Assembly (NCBI RefSeq): GCF_951793255.1 | Contig: NZ_OX636706.1 | Coordinates: 2,891,501 to 2,955,500 of the forward strand | DNA length: 64,000 nucleotides | Reading direction: 5' to 3' | Source: Desulfovibrio piger | GTDB lineage: Bacteria > Desulfobacterota > Desulfovibrionia > Desulfovibrionales > Desulfovibrionaceae | In this document: piece after piece, positions 32,029 through 40,853 of the stretch | Layout of the letters: every line of letters begins with the position of its first letter | Position numbering within the stretch: the first letter of the stretch is position 1 | Made by a program: the position numbers and the translations under genes | The notes under the pieces: model-generated | Seen by the model: only the letters and a program-made list of their open reading frames with translations | What the model was told of the DNA's origin: nothing | Databases searched by the model: none

Positions 32029-32337
32029 ATGTCTACCCTGTTGATGGATGCATCCCTCGCCAGGCAGGCCGTGCGCCACTTTGGTCTGGATGCCCAGCTG
32101 CAGATCCTGCAGGAAGAACTGGCCGAGGCCATCGTGGCCATCAGTCACCTGCGCCGCGGCCGCTGCGGCTCCCGTGAGGACGTGGTGGATGCCATCGGCG
32201 ACGTGCTGGTGATGATCGACCAGTTGCGCACCGAGCCCTTTATGGCCGATGAGCTCGACGCCAGTGTCGCGCTCAAGTGCGAACGCCTGCGCGCCCTTCT
32301 GCCAGCGGAGCCCGTCTCCGGAGAGGATCCGGCATGA
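32029..32337 (+). CDS. MazG-like nucleotide pyrophosphohydrolase
   Basis: This 102-residue protein has the all-alpha NTP-pyrophosphatase pattern: LQILQEELAEAIVAISHLRRGR (the EExxE metal site) and EDVVDAIGDVLVMIDQL (the ExxxD partner). MazG proteins hydrolyse NTPs or dNTPs, and phage versions are thought to alter host nucleotide or ppGpp pools. AGGAGG precedes the ATG. The stop overlaps the next ATG. Confidence 0.72.
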   Translation: MSTLLMDASLARQAVRHFGLDAQLQILQEELAEAIVAISHLRRGRCGSREDVVDAIGDVLVMIDQLRTEPFMADELDASVALKCERLRALLPAEPVSGEDPA

Positions 32338-32735
32338 ACAGCGCTCCGGTGACCTGCCCCCGTCTGGGGCGCGTCATCAGCTCCGGGGCGTGCTGTGGCA
32401 TCATCTGCAGCACTCCCTCCCGACAGGAGCTGGGGCTCTGCCTGTCCTGCCCCGTGGGGCAACGTCTGGCCATGACATGCCCCTTTTACACCAAGATGCA
32501 CGCTGTCCCTGACCAGGGAGCGACCCGTCCTGCCGAGGCGGCCCTGCGCGAGGTTTGCGCTTCGTCCTCCCCCGTTACAAGACGGATCGCAGCTTCGGTT
32601 TCAAGTTTTTGTCTGTTGTCGCCCAGGCACAGTTCCACTGGCACGGCCGCCCCGAAGATCTGGAGGGGGCCGCCCGCAACGCCGGGCTTACCATGCGCAA
32701 GCGCCCGTGGGGCATCGCCCGCGATGCGGCGCTGA
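32334..32735 (+). CDS. Cysteine-rich hypothetical protein (C-terminal half doubtful)
   Basis: The first about 60 residues carry cysteines at CPRLG, ACCGIIC, LCLSCP and TCPFY that could bind zinc. After about residue 75 the composition turns to Ser/Arg/Pro typical of a shadow frame, while another frame from 32555 looks coding over the same bases. So the true gene probably ends or shifts near 32550. The ATG overlaps the MazG-like stop. No function can be given. Confidence 0.45.
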   Translation: MNSAPVTCPRLGRVISSGACCGIICSTPSRQELGLCLSCPVGQRLAMTCPFYTKMHAVPDQGATRPAEAALREVCASSSPVTRRIAASVSSFCLLSPRHSSTGTAAPKIWRGPPATPGLPCASARGASPAMRR

Positions 32736-32761
32736 CGCGCTTTGTGGAGGTCGGATCATGA
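32555..32761 (+). CDS. Hypothetical protein in -1 frame to its neighbour
   Basis: This frame encodes LRFVLPRYKTDRSFGFKFLS, AQFHWHGRPEDLEGAARNAGL and a C-terminus overlapping the ATG of the excisionase gene (ATGA). These look like real protein segments. The only start available is a TTG at 32555 with GAGG too close to it, so it may instead be reached by a -1 shift from the upstream gene or be broken at its 5' end. Function unknown. Confidence 0.45.
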   Translation: MRFVLPRYKTDRSFGFKFLSVVAQAQFHWHGRPEDLEGAARNAGLTMRKRPWGIARDAALTRFVEVGS

Positions 32762-33027
32762 GTAATGTCACCCAGATTCCCGATCCGCCCCAGCTGAAGG
32801 TGCTGGGTTGCTTCCTGGACCAGCTTCCTCCCATGATCGCCAGGAAGGAGGTCAAGTATTTCACCGGCGGTGCCATAAGCTCCAAGAGCGTCTCTAACGA
32901 TGACTATCTGGGGAATGGCCCCAAGTTTCGTATGAAGATGGGCGACGCTGTCGTCTACCCGACGGCCTTCTTCCTCGCTTATCTCGAAGCCAAAGGAGTG
33001 ACGCTCATTGTTCCCCCGTCCCTGTAA
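32758..33027 (+). CDS. Excisionase-like HTH protein
   Basis: This 89-residue protein has KEVKYFTGGAISSKSVSNDDYLGNGPKFRMKMGDAVVYP, which fits the AlpA/excisionase pattern (turn, 'GGxxSxKxLxN', 'GPxxRxxxGxxVxYP'). It lies next to the integrase and converges with it, overlapping by 23 bases at the 3' ends. It would bend attachment-site DNA and favour excision. Confidence 0.65.
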   Translation: MSNVTQIPDPPQLKVLGCFLDQLPPMIARKEVKYFTGGAISSKSVSNDDYLGNGPKFRMKMGDAVVYPTAFFLAYLEAKGVTLIVPPSL

Positions 33028-34348
33028 CCAGCTTTTGCCGGGCCAGCTCTGCCTTGGCCAGAGCGGCCCGGCGCTTGTCCATGTCGCAGATATGGAGATA
33101 GATCTCCGTGGTCGTGACGCTGGCGTGGCCCATGAGCGTCTTCAGGGCATAAATGTCCAGCCCGGCCTCCAGCATCCGTGTGGCGAACGTGTGCCGCAGG
33201 GTATGCCAGACCACCCGGTTGCGCGGATCGGTGACACCATCGTTAAAGCCGAGCTTGTCCATGATGCGATGCATTGCACGCGGCAGGCTGAACGGAGAGC
33301 GCACATGCCCGTCTGGACCAGGAAAAAGATAACCCGAAGGGATACGCTGCAGGCGTTCGCGCAGCATGGAGAGCGCCTCGGGGAAAAGACGCCCCGCATG
33401 GAGGATGCGTGTTTTTCCGCCTTTTGTGGACCGAGCGCTATCTTTTGCTCCGGTAAGCACGCGAATGGCTCCGGTCTCAGGATCGCAGCTTTCGCAGCGC
33501 AAGTTGAGAAGCTCCCCGGCGCGCAATCCCGTATCCAGGGAGAGCAAAATCATGTCGTGGATCTCCACGGACTCCCCACGCCGCCCCCTGTAACTAAGCA
33601 GCTCCGTGATCTCTGCATCGCTCAGGACGCGGAGTCGGCGGCTGTCCATTTTGGGGAGCATGATAGCGCGATTGCGGCGGCTCAAAATCGCCGGATTCGC
33701 GCCGCTGAACAGCATGATGCCTGGAGCGCCTGGGGCTGGCGTCTCCAATGCGTAATTGTAGACCTCCCGAACGGTTTTGAGGATGTGCAAAACCGTCTGG
33801 GGAGAAAGCCCGGCTGCGGGATTGTTTTTATTCCGTCCAGAAAGAGGCCGCTTGGCAGCGACAACTCGGCCAAGATCAGCCACGTCCTGCGGCGTGATCT
33901 CTCGTGCGAGACGATCTCCAAGGATGGGCAGGATATGAGTTGCCAGCAACTGGACGACCTTGGTATGACTGGCACGATGCGCTTGAGTCCACATGGTGTA
34001 ATGCTCTGCCAGCTCTCGGAAGGTCAAATCGGCTATCTGTGCTCTACGGGCAAGCTGGGTCTCGCGCTGCTTCTGCTCCTCAGCCATGGACCGCATCTCG
34101 CGCAGGCTCTGCGGACGCTTTCCTGTGCGGATATTTTCCTTCAGCTCGCGCAGCAAGGCGACGGCTTTGGCGACCGTCCAGCCTTCGCTGGTCCAGCCCA
34201 GCGACTCATGGACACGCTTGCCCTCTCCAACCCTGTAACGGATCGAGAGGCAACGGTCAGGTCCACGGCCATGCTTCCGCGTGGGATGCTCGCGATACAG
34301 CACTCCCTCTTTCCCCGGCAACGTATGCCATCGCTGTTTGTCACCCAT
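33005..34348 (-). CDS. int: Tyrosine integrase of the prophage
   Basis: This 447-residue site-specific recombinase carries an N-terminal arm-binding region, a core-binding SAM-like domain (AHRASHTKVVQLLATHILPILG) and a catalytic domain. Catalytic residues visible: Arg in LSLDTGLRAGELLNLRCE, the HTLRHTFATRML box with His and Arg, the second His in TLMGHASVTTTEIYLHI, and the Tyr nucleophile in IYLHI. It recombines phage and tRNA attachment sites. It is transcribed leftward from beside the attachment site. Confidence 0.92.
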   Translation of the reverse strand: MGDKQRWHTLPGKEGVLYREHPTRKHGRGPDRCLSIRYRVGEGKRVHESLGWTSEGWTVAKAVALLRELKENIRTGKRPQSLREMRSMAEEQKQRETQLARRAQIADLTFRELAEHYTMWTQAHRASHTKVVQLLATHILPILGDRLAREITPQDVADLGRVVAAKRPLSGRNKNNPAAGLSPQTVLHILKTVREVYNYALETPAPGAPGIMLFSGANPAILSRRNRAIMLPKMDSRRLRVLSDAEITELLSYRGRRGESVEIHDMILLSLDTGLRAGELLNLRCESCDPETGAIRVLTGAKDSARSTKGGKTRILHAGRLFPEALSMLRERLQRIPSGYLFPGPDGHVRSPFSLPRAMHRIMDKLGFNDGVTDPRNRVVWHTLRHTFATRMLEAGLDIYALKTLMGHASVTTTEIYLHICDMDKRRAALAKAELARQKLVTGTGEQ

Positions 34349-34465
34349 TTGTCACCCACCTTTTTAGATTCCATGGGCAGTTATGGGTATCTGCTATCAC
34401 CCGCAAGACTTGAAAATCAAGGGGATAAGTGCTTAAAGGCACTCATGGGCACTACCGTCAGTATT

Positions 34466-34510
34466 CTTCTAAGCTCTTGGCCGGGGGTTCGAATCCTCCC
34501 GGGCGCGCCA
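34466..34510 (+). other. Prophage attachment site: 3' half of tRNA-Arg(UCU)
   Basis: The sequence folds as positions 32-76 of a tRNA: anticodon loop CTTCTAA (anticodon UCU), variable loop TGGCC, T stem and loop with TTCGAAT, acceptor CGGGCGC, G73 and CCA. The five bases before it do not pair with 39-43, so the 5' half is absent. This is the duplicated core left by integration into a tRNA-Arg gene. The intact gene should stand at the other prophage end, left of the window. Confidence 0.8.
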
Positions 34511-34521
34511 CCAGAAAAGTA

Positions 34522-34562
34522 AGACGGTCACGGGACTTCCTGTGACCGTCTTTTTCTTTTTC
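34522..34562 (+). terminator. Terminator of the original tRNA-Arg transcript
   Basis: AGACGGTCAC (34522-34531) pairs perfectly with GTGACCGTCT (34542-34551) and is followed by TTTTCTTTTTC. It is an intrinsic terminator just downstream of the tRNA fragment and marks host chromosome. Confidence 0.75.
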
Positions 34563-34751
34563 GTCCTCTGCTCATCCCGTCGACAGGCGTAAGCACCTTT
34601 TCCTGTGCCCAGCTTTTGAGAGCGCTCCATACCTCCCCCAATTGGAGATGATTCATACATACGGAAAAAGTCGCATAGGCTGCCATATTTTTCCATGTTA
34701 TGGAACATCGATTTGCCATATCGCAATATCTGCAATGAACACACAACTATA

Positions 34752-35612
34752 GAAGTCATTTCATAATTCTGGAGAAAATTTAAGGTTTCGGTTAGTCTCA
34801 AAAAATGAGCAAAGCCGAAATGCTAACTGATGATCAATGGTCTGTCCTGGAACCTCTTTTTCAGAAAGAGCGCACAGGCGCAGGACGTCCACAAATTCAT
34901 TCTGACAGAGAAGTTTTAAATGGCGTCCTCTGGGTCTTGCGTACAGGCGCGGCATGGGCGGACTTACCGGACAGGTTTCCATCTTCCGCAACTTGCTATC
35001 GGAGATTCAGCAAATGGGTAAAAGATGGAAGGCTTCGAAAAATTCTGGAGTCTCTGGCCCGGCATCTTGAAGATAATGGCCTGATAAATCTGGAAGAATG
35101 CTTCATTGACGGCACATTCGTTGTCGCAAAAAAAGGGGCCCAAAAGTGGGAAAGACCAAGCGGGGCAAAGGTACGAAGCTCATGGTTATTGCTGACGCTT
35201 CTGGTTTACCTATCGCCGTGTACACGGATTCTGCTAACCCTCATGAAGTCAGACTTGTCCAGGCTACAATCAATGAAATTGTCACGTTGGGACGACCCCG
35301 AAGAATTATTGGGGATCGTGCCTATGACAGCGATCCGCTTGATGAAGCCCTTGCTTCTCAGGGAATTGAACTCATCGCGCCGCACCGCAAGAATCGTAAA
35401 AAGCCGGCGACGCAAGACGGACGGCTCTTGCGCCGTTACAAAAGAAGATGGAAAATTGAACGCCTTTTTGCGTGGCTTAACAAATTTAAAAAGGCAATAA
35501 CTCGTTGGGAAAGGTGCGTTGAACGTTTTACGGCTCTTGTCCACCTTGCTTTTTCTATGATTTTGTTGAGAAGAGTTATAAAAATTGCCCATTAATTATG
35601 AAATGAGTTCTA
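34752..35612 (+). mobile_element. IS5-family insertion sequence
   Basis: About 860 bp bounded by inverted repeats AGAAGTCATTTCATAATT (34753-34770) and the complement of AGAACTCATTTCATAATT (35594-35611), 17 of 18 bases matching. It encodes a transposase in two frames. The layout (two overlapping frames, short size) is that of the IS427-type group of IS5. The target duplication is too short to call with certainty. The element sits 240 bases from the prophage attachment site. Confidence 0.8.
34805..35595 (+). CDS. IS5-family transposase (OrfA-OrfB, -1 frameshift)
   Basis: The first frame from 34805 gives the N-terminal helix-turn-helix region (MLTDDQWSVLEPLFQKE, LRTGAAWADLPDRF, CYRRFSKWVKDG). 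The catalytic region continues in the -1 frame from about 35128 to 35595 (VGKTKRGKGTKLMVIADASGLPI, GDRAYDSDPLDEAL, KRRWKIERLFAWLNKFK) with the DDE residues split between them: the first Asp in CFIDGTF, the second in GDRAYDS, the Glu in KIERLFAW. A run of seven A (35128-35134) in phase A AAA AAA G is a standard slippery site, so one fused transposase of about 260 residues is expected. It appears intact. Confidence 0.85.
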
Positions 35613-35749
35613 ATCATAGCACTATATTATCCATCATGCCCCATCAACTTGCTTGATTTCCAGAAAGCAATTATATAATTTATGAACAAGGATAATTATT
35701 TTTATATCCAACTTAAATAACAGTGCAAATTACATCAATATATACCAGT

Positions 35750-37120
35750 ATGCCTAATTTCGAATGTACCCGTTGCGGTGCCTGTTGCAGCCATCTCAGA
35801 GCATTTGGCGACCTTTATTCTGACCTCGATAACGGACGAGGAGTTTGCAGATTTTATGATCAGAAGAGTCATCTTTGTTTATGCTATGAACATCGGCCTC
35901 TCAAATGCCGCGTTCGTGAAGGCTATGTTTTCTTTAGCAAAACCATGTCGTTCGAGGAGTATATCCTCAAAACACGGCAAGGCTGCCTGTATCTGAGAGG
36001 ATTATCAGGGCAGCTTCCCAGTGACCTTGAGAAGCATGAGGTCGACGACAGTCTTTTTTCATCAAGCTGCATAGCAGACGGGAAACTATCAACAAGGAGG
36101 TACGCCATGCCACTGCCACTCATTCCAGTTCTCATTGGTGGAGCCGCGCTGCTCGCCGGGGGATATGGTGTCAAAAAAGGGCTCGATGCCAAGGAAAACT
36201 TTGACCGGGCGAAGGATATCTCGGCAGATGCCCAAAGGATCTATGATGATGCCGTGGAGCGTCTGGAAGATGTCCGGGAAGAAACGCAGGCCAGTCTGGA
36301 GGACCTGGGGAGAAAGAAGATCTCCATCCATAAAAAATTCTTGCTGCCATTTATCGAAACGGCTCAAAAAATAAAGAATATCGAGCATAACGACGACTTT
36401 GATTTTGATACCGACATTTGTATTACGGCAGACTTAGCAGAGATCCAGCAAATCTCTCTCGAGATTTCTAGTGTTCTTGCAAGCGGCGCTGCGGCGCTTT
36501 CAAGCGGTGCGCTGGCTGGCTTTGGTGCCTTTGGTGCAGCTGGCGCTTTAGCTTCGGCCTCTACAGGTACGGCAATCAGCGCTCTTAGCGGTGTTGCGGC
36601 AACTAATGCCACCTTGGCATGGTTCGGCGGTGGCGCGTTGGCTGCCGGAGGCCTGGGAATGGCGGGAGGGACTGTTGTCCTTGGCGGGATAGTGGCTGCT
36701 CCAGTTCTGGCTGTAGGAGGACTCGTCCTGGCGTCCAAATCGGAGGAAGCCATCGAAGATGCCCGTTCCAACCTCAGCAAGGCCAAGGCTGCGGCCGAAT
36801 CCATGCGTGCTGCCTGCACAGGAGCCCAGGCCATCATGGATGCTGCCGATGAGCTGCGGGACGTCATCGAAGAGCTGACCCCCTATTGCTATGCATTCAA
36901 TCGCAAACTCCAGGCAGTAGTGAACGAGGAAATAAACTACAGCATTATTAAAGAGGATCCCCAGAACAGGTTTGTGGTAAAAACATCCTTCGAGCTGGCC
37001 AAAACGGTCTCGAACATCCTCAAAACCCCTCTCTTTGATGATTCTGGTGCTGTCACGCGGGAACTCCGCACGCTTCTGAGAAAAAATACATCGTTTTTGC
37101 GACAGCTTGCTTTGATGTAA
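35750..37120 (+). CDS. YkgJ-type cysteine-cluster domain joined to a glycine-zipper membrane protein
   Basis: This 456-residue protein has two parts. Residues 1-100 show a YkgJ-like metal-binding pattern: CTRCGACC, VCRFYDQKSHLCLCYEHRPLKCR and a later Cys. Residues from about 120 begin MPLPLIPVLIGGAALLAGGYGVKKG, then a coiled coil (DAQRIYDDAVERLEDVREETQ), a long Gly/Ala-rich hydrophobic stretch with small-residue spacing typical of glycine zippers (AALSSGALAGFGAFGAAGAL, AGGLGMAGGTVVLGGIVAA), and another coiled coil. AAGGAGG stands before an in-frame ATG at 36107, so a 337-residue membrane part could also be made alone. Function unknown; the next gene is its likely partner. Confidence 0.65.
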   Translation: MPNFECTRCGACCSHLRAFGDLYSDLDNGRGVCRFYDQKSHLCLCYEHRPLKCRVREGYVFFSKTMSFEEYILKTRQGCLYLRGLSGQLPSDLEKHEVDDSLFSSSCIADGKLSTRRYAMPLPLIPVLIGGAALLAGGYGVKKGLDAKENFDRAKDISADAQRIYDDAVERLEDVREETQASLEDLGRKKISIHKKFLLPFIETAQKIKNIEHNDDFDFDTDICITADLAEIQQISLEISSVLASGAAALSSGALAGFGAFGAAGALASASTGTAISALSGVAATNATLAWFGGGALAAGGLGMAGGTVVLGGIVAAPVLAVGGLVLASKSEEAIEDARSNLSKAKAAAESMRAACTGAQAIMDAADELRDVIEELTPYCYAFNRKLQAVVNEEINYSIIKEDPQNRFVVKTSFELAKTVSNILKTPLFDDSGAVTRELRTLLRKNTSFLRQLALM

Positions 37121-37136
37121 CTCGAGGAGGATCCCT

Positions 37137-38741
37137 GTGAGCTCTGTAGTCCATCTGCTAGACCCCCCGGACATTCTTGAAGCTCCCTCACAGCAAATGG
37201 CGATTCCCAAAGGGGTACTTCAAGACGTGGCTGATGAGGTCGGAAAACAGTTACTCCGGCGTTTCATGTCTGCCTTTGGCAGCAATCTGGCCCTTGCTGA
37301 CGGTGTAGCGTTGTATTCCAACCAGGTCGCTGCCTGCCGCTCCGTATACAACGTCACCCATAACAAAGATGGTTCCCTCAACAAGAGCCCTCGCGTATAC
37401 GGATTTATCTTTGAATCCCTTGCAGTGGGAGAACAAAATCGCGATGCGATCATCCAAAAAACAGGCGTGACCTACGACCGTGTGGATGACCTGTACTACC
37501 AGCAGTGCAAAGATGGGGAAAAACTGCCGCATGAAGATCTGGAATCTCTTGCGACGTTCAACAATCCCTATACGGATGTTGTCGGCTATGATGAATCCGG
37601 TATCAAGAGCAAACAGCAACTCAAGGCCGAAAAAGATACACGGGGCTTGCTGGAAGAACGCTACACTATCTCCCAGGATGACCAGGCGCCGGATGTGATC
37701 CTTGTGCCTGCGGATGATTACGAACACCACAAGGCCGAACTGGAGCGCATGGCGTGCAGCCAGAATGAGGAGCTGGCAGCTCGGGCCAAGGCGGCTCTTG
37801 CCAAATTGCGTAAAAGCTCCCTGACCCGTGACCAGATTAAGACGCAACAGGCTGCCTATACCCATGTGGCGATGCAGACGGTAAAGGACGGGGTCTGCCG
37901 GGCTGGCGAAAGGTCCATGCAAGGCATACTGGCCGAAGCGGGCATGCTGGTCATCGGTGGGGCTGTCTGGGAATTGCGGGATGCGGCGACGAATCCTTCA
38001 GAGCTCACCATCTGGCAGCGCTTGGAACGCTTCCTGGGCATCTTCTGGAAAAAGCTGACCGCAAGCGCTGTCGTACGTGTCGGCAAGGAATTTGCCCTTG
38101 AGGCCTTGCACCTCCTCTTTGGCGTGCTGCGGAATATCTTCAAATCCGCGGGGGCCCTGCTTTCGACCCTCGCCCAAGGGATCTCGACGGTTTGGGAATC
38201 CATATATGACTACCTTACCGGCAAAATAGAAAGCTTCTCCCAGCTGGTCACGGTCATCCTGAAGACGTTGACGACCGTCGGCATAGGTACGCTCGCCTTC
38301 ACGCTGGAACAGCAGTTGACGGCGCTCGGCATCCCCGGGATGCTGAGCGGTCTGATGGCAGCAGCACTGGCGGGTGTTGCCGTCGTGTTCGCCAATCGTT
38401 CCATCGACGCGACGATTTTCACGCTGACGAACCTCTTTTCCCGTGTCGATGCCTCCCGGCTTCGTCGGGAACAGATAGAAACTGTCTGCCGCGAAGCCAT
38501 TCCCCGCTTGCGCATGCAGAGAAGGGCCCTAGAAGCCTCTTTGCAGAAGTATTATGCTGAACGGGCGCGTCTGTTCAGATCTAACTTCACTGACCTGCGA
38601 GAAGCCCTGGCTTCCCGGGACAGCATGCGGACCTGCATGGCACTCGAATCTCTCAACCAGGCCTTCGGCTGTACGCTTGGCTGGAAGACCGACAAAGAAT
38701 TCGATGAAATGATGGAGAGCGACGCCCCGCTCATCCTCTGA
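37137..38741 (+). CDS. Unknown 534-residue partner of the glycine-zipper protein
   Basis: This protein starts with GTG at 37137 behind GAGGAGG, 16 bases after the previous stop, so the two genes form an operon. The N-terminal half is soluble and charged. The C-terminal half is amphipathic and hydrophobic, with likely membrane-associating stretches (EALHLLFGVLRNIFKSAGALLSTLAQGI, GIPGMLSGLMAAALAGVAVVFANRS) and a terminal coiled coil (LRMQRRALEASLQKYYAERARLF). I know no family for it. Context, between a tRNA-borne prophage with an IS and core genes, marks it as accessory. A membrane-acting defence or conflict pair is one possibility. Confidence 0.6.
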   Translation: MSSVVHLLDPPDILEAPSQQMAIPKGVLQDVADEVGKQLLRRFMSAFGSNLALADGVALYSNQVAACRSVYNVTHNKDGSLNKSPRVYGFIFESLAVGEQNRDAIIQKTGVTYDRVDDLYYQQCKDGEKLPHEDLESLATFNNPYTDVVGYDESGIKSKQQLKAEKDTRGLLEERYTISQDDQAPDVILVPADDYEHHKAELERMACSQNEELAARAKAALAKLRKSSLTRDQIKTQQAAYTHVAMQTVKDGVCRAGERSMQGILAEAGMLVIGGAVWELRDAATNPSELTIWQRLERFLGIFWKKLTASAVVRVGKEFALEALHLLFGVLRNIFKSAGALLSTLAQGISTVWESIYDYLTGKIESFSQLVTVILKTLTTVGIGTLAFTLEQQLTALGIPGMLSGLMAAALAGVAVVFANRSIDATIFTLTNLFSRVDASRLRREQIETVCREAIPRLRMQRRALEASLQKYYAERARLFRSNFTDLREALASRDSMRTCMALESLNQAFGCTLGWKTDKEFDEMMESDAPLIL

Positions 38742-38784
38742 CTTCTTCCACGAATTCGAGCCTCCCGGCATGTTTCTCCAAAAG

Positions 38785-38822
38785 AAAGGCGGCCACATGG
38801 TTCGCATGTGACCGCCTTTCTG
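38785..38822 (+). terminator. Terminator of the two-gene accessory operon
   Basis: A 15-bp stem with one mismatch (38785-38799 with 38805-38819, loop GTTCG) ends in CTTTCT. It closes the operon 44 bases after the second stop. Confidence 0.75.
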
Positions 38823-38890
38823 AATATCCCTTTGCGATCCCGCTCCCGTTTTTCGAGCACAAGAGCCGCTGACGTACTATAACAACTTCT

Positions 38891-39337
38891 TTACACAGCC
38901 TCTTTCTCCAGCCGGTACAGGGTCAGGCCGTGCGGCAGGGGCGTCTCTTCACTGACGGTATAGCCCAGCCACAGCAGTGGCCGCAGATCCGCGGCATCCC
39001 GTGCCGGGAACAGCAGTTCGCGCCGGGCCTCGGGCAGCAGGCTTTCCATCTGCAACAGCAGCATGGTCTCCACATACTGTCCCTGCCATTGCGGATGCAC
39101 CAGCAGCTGGGCCAAATGCTGTCCGCCGTCCACTTCTCGCCCGCCTACGGCACCCACCATGGTGTCGTCTTCCATCAGGGCCCGCAACACCACGCCGTGA
39201 GCAAAAAAATCCTCCAGCGAATCTCCGGCCGTTTCGGGCAAAGGCTGCCCTTCCGGCAGCAGACGCGCCCGCACCATTTCCTGCAACTGTACAAGAGCAG
39301 CCAGATCTTCCCGGCCGGCCTTTTCAAGACGGATCAT
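38891..39337 (-). CDS. GNAT-family acetyltransferase
   Basis: This 148-residue protein has the GNAT order: an N-terminal helix (DLAALVQLQEMVRARLL), strand region MVGAVGGREVDGGQHLAQLLVHPQWQGQYVETMLL where the acetyl-CoA loop (usually Q/RxxGxG/A) appears as QWQGQY, and a C-terminal GYTVSEE-type end. The substrate is unknown. I chose the ATG at 39337 because AAAGGAGG precedes it. It is leftward, divergent from folC. Confidence 0.7.
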   Translation of the reverse strand: MIRLEKAGREDLAALVQLQEMVRARLLPEGQPLPETAGDSLEDFFAHGVVLRALMEDDTMVGAVGGREVDGGQHLAQLLVHPQWQGQYVETMLLLQMESLLPEARRELLFPARDAADLRPLLWLGYTVSEETPLPHGLTLYRLEKEAV

Positions 39338-39569
39338 GCATAGCCTCCTTTTCGGAATCCAGCCTAGCAAGGGAATGGGACTGCCGCAAGCAGCCCGGTC
39401 TGCAACAGGCATCACTATGCTGCCCGATCCCCCGGCCACCACTTGCAGTCAGTACGCCGCAGCAGCCACAGGCATAAAATATTTTTTTCGTACGGCCATC
39501 CTGCGATGGAACGTTTTTCCCCTTGGCGCAAGCGCTGACAAGGACAGGGAATTGTGGCATGGTCGCGGC

Positions 39570-40853
39570 ATGAAGACTGCAAAGCATTTCACGACCATCG
39601 ACCAGATCTGGGAACACCTGGACGGCCTTGGTTTCTTCCACATGGACCTGAGCCTGACGCGCATGGAGACCGCCCTCTCCCGCCTGGGCCTTTCCCGCCC
39701 GCCCTTTGTGGTGGCCCAGATCGTGGGCACCAACGGCAAGGGCTCCACGTCCGCCTTTCTGGACAGCCTGTCCCGCGCCCACGGCTGCCGCACCGGACTC
39801 TATACCTCGCCGCACTTCCTTTCCCCCTGCGAGCGCATCCGCATCGACGGCGTCCCTCTGCAAGAAGACCTGTGGCCCGGGCTGGCTACGGAAGTCTACG
39901 CGGCGCGACCGGACCTGACCTATTTCGAATTCCTGACCGTGCTGGCCATACTGGCCTTTGCCCGTCAGGGCGTGCAGCTGGCCGTCATGGAGGCCGGGCT
40001 GGGCGGCGCCCATGACGCCACCACGGCCCTGGCCAGCGACCTGACCTGCTTCGCGCCCGTGGCCATGGATCATGCCGCCATCCTGGGCCCCACCCTGCGA
40101 GACATCGCCCTGGACAAGTGCGGCGCCATCCGCCCCCGCGTGCCGGTGGTCAGCGCGCCCCAGTTCCCGGCTGCCGAAGAGGTCCTGCGCCGTCAGGCCG
40201 AACGGCTGGCCGCTCCCCTGAACATCGTCGAGCCCCTGCCGGGCAACATGCCGCTGGGGCTGGCCGGGCCGCACCAGCGCATCAATGCCGCCGTGGCCCT
40301 GCACGCCTGGCAGGCCCTGGCCCCGCGCCTGCATGTGACGCCGCGGCCCGATGCCGTGGCTCGGGGACTGGCCCGGGCCTTCGTGCCCGGCCGTTTGCAG
40401 TCCGTGCCCGCCACGGACCAGCATCCGCCCCTGCTGCTGGACGGCGCCCACAATGCCCACGGCATGGCCGCCCTGCTGGCCCATGTGCGCCAGTCCGGCC
40501 TGCGCCCGCGCGCGGCCATCTATTCCTGCCTGGGCGACAAGGACTGGCACCCGGCCCTGATGCTGCTCAAGCGGGCCCTGGGTGACGCGCCGCTCTTCAT
40601 CCCGGCCCTGCACAACGAGCGCGCCGCCGACGCCGCCCAGGTGGTGGCCGCCGCCAACGCTGCGGCCCCGGCCCATGCCACCCTGCTGCCCGACGTGCGC
40701 AACGCCCTGGATGCCGTGCGCGACCTGCCCGGCGACGACAGGGCCCCGGTCATCATCAGCGGGTCCCTGTACATGCTGGCGGAATTTTACGGCCTCTACC
40801 CCCATCTGCTGGAACAGCCCGCCTCCGCCCGGGGCGCCAAGGAGGACGCATGA
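39570..40853 (+). CDS. folC: Folylpolyglutamate / dihydrofolate synthase
   Basis: This 427-residue ligase adds glutamate to folates (and to dihydropteroate). The Mur-ligase P-loop is VAQIVGTNGKGSTSAF near residue 50; TSPHFLSPCERIRIDG and LLLDGAHNAHGMAALL are further folC signatures. I took the ATG at 39570; the frame is open much further upstream but the added region is not folC-like and crosses the GNAT promoter region. It overlaps selA by 4 bases (ATGA), so folC-selA is an operon. folP lies elsewhere in the window at 54980. Confidence 0.9.
   Translation: MKTAKHFTTIDQIWEHLDGLGFFHMDLSLTRMETALSRLGLSRPPFVVAQIVGTNGKGSTSAFLDSLSRAHGCRTGLYTSPHFLSPCERIRIDGVPLQEDLWPGLATEVYAARPDLTYFEFLTVLAILAFARQGVQLAVMEAGLGGAHDATTALASDLTCFAPVAMDHAAILGPTLRDIALDKCGAIRPRVPVVSAPQFPAAEEVLRRQAERLAAPLNIVEPLPGNMPLGLAGPHQRINAAVALHAWQALAPRLHVTPRPDAVARGLARAFVPGRLQSVPATDQHPPLLLDGAHNAHGMAALLAHVRQSGLRPRAAIYSCLGDKDWHPALMLLKRALGDAPLFIPALHNERAADAAQVVAAANAAAPAHATLLPDVRNALDAVRDLPGDDRAPVIISGSLYMLAEFYGLYPHLLEQPASARGAKEDA

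Noticed and set aside
34528-34746. Leftward open frame between the attachment site and the IS
   Set aside because: Part of it reads like protein (VWSALKSWAQEKVL), but it ends inside the tRNA terminator, has no ribosome site and is cut by the IS; at most a decayed remnant.
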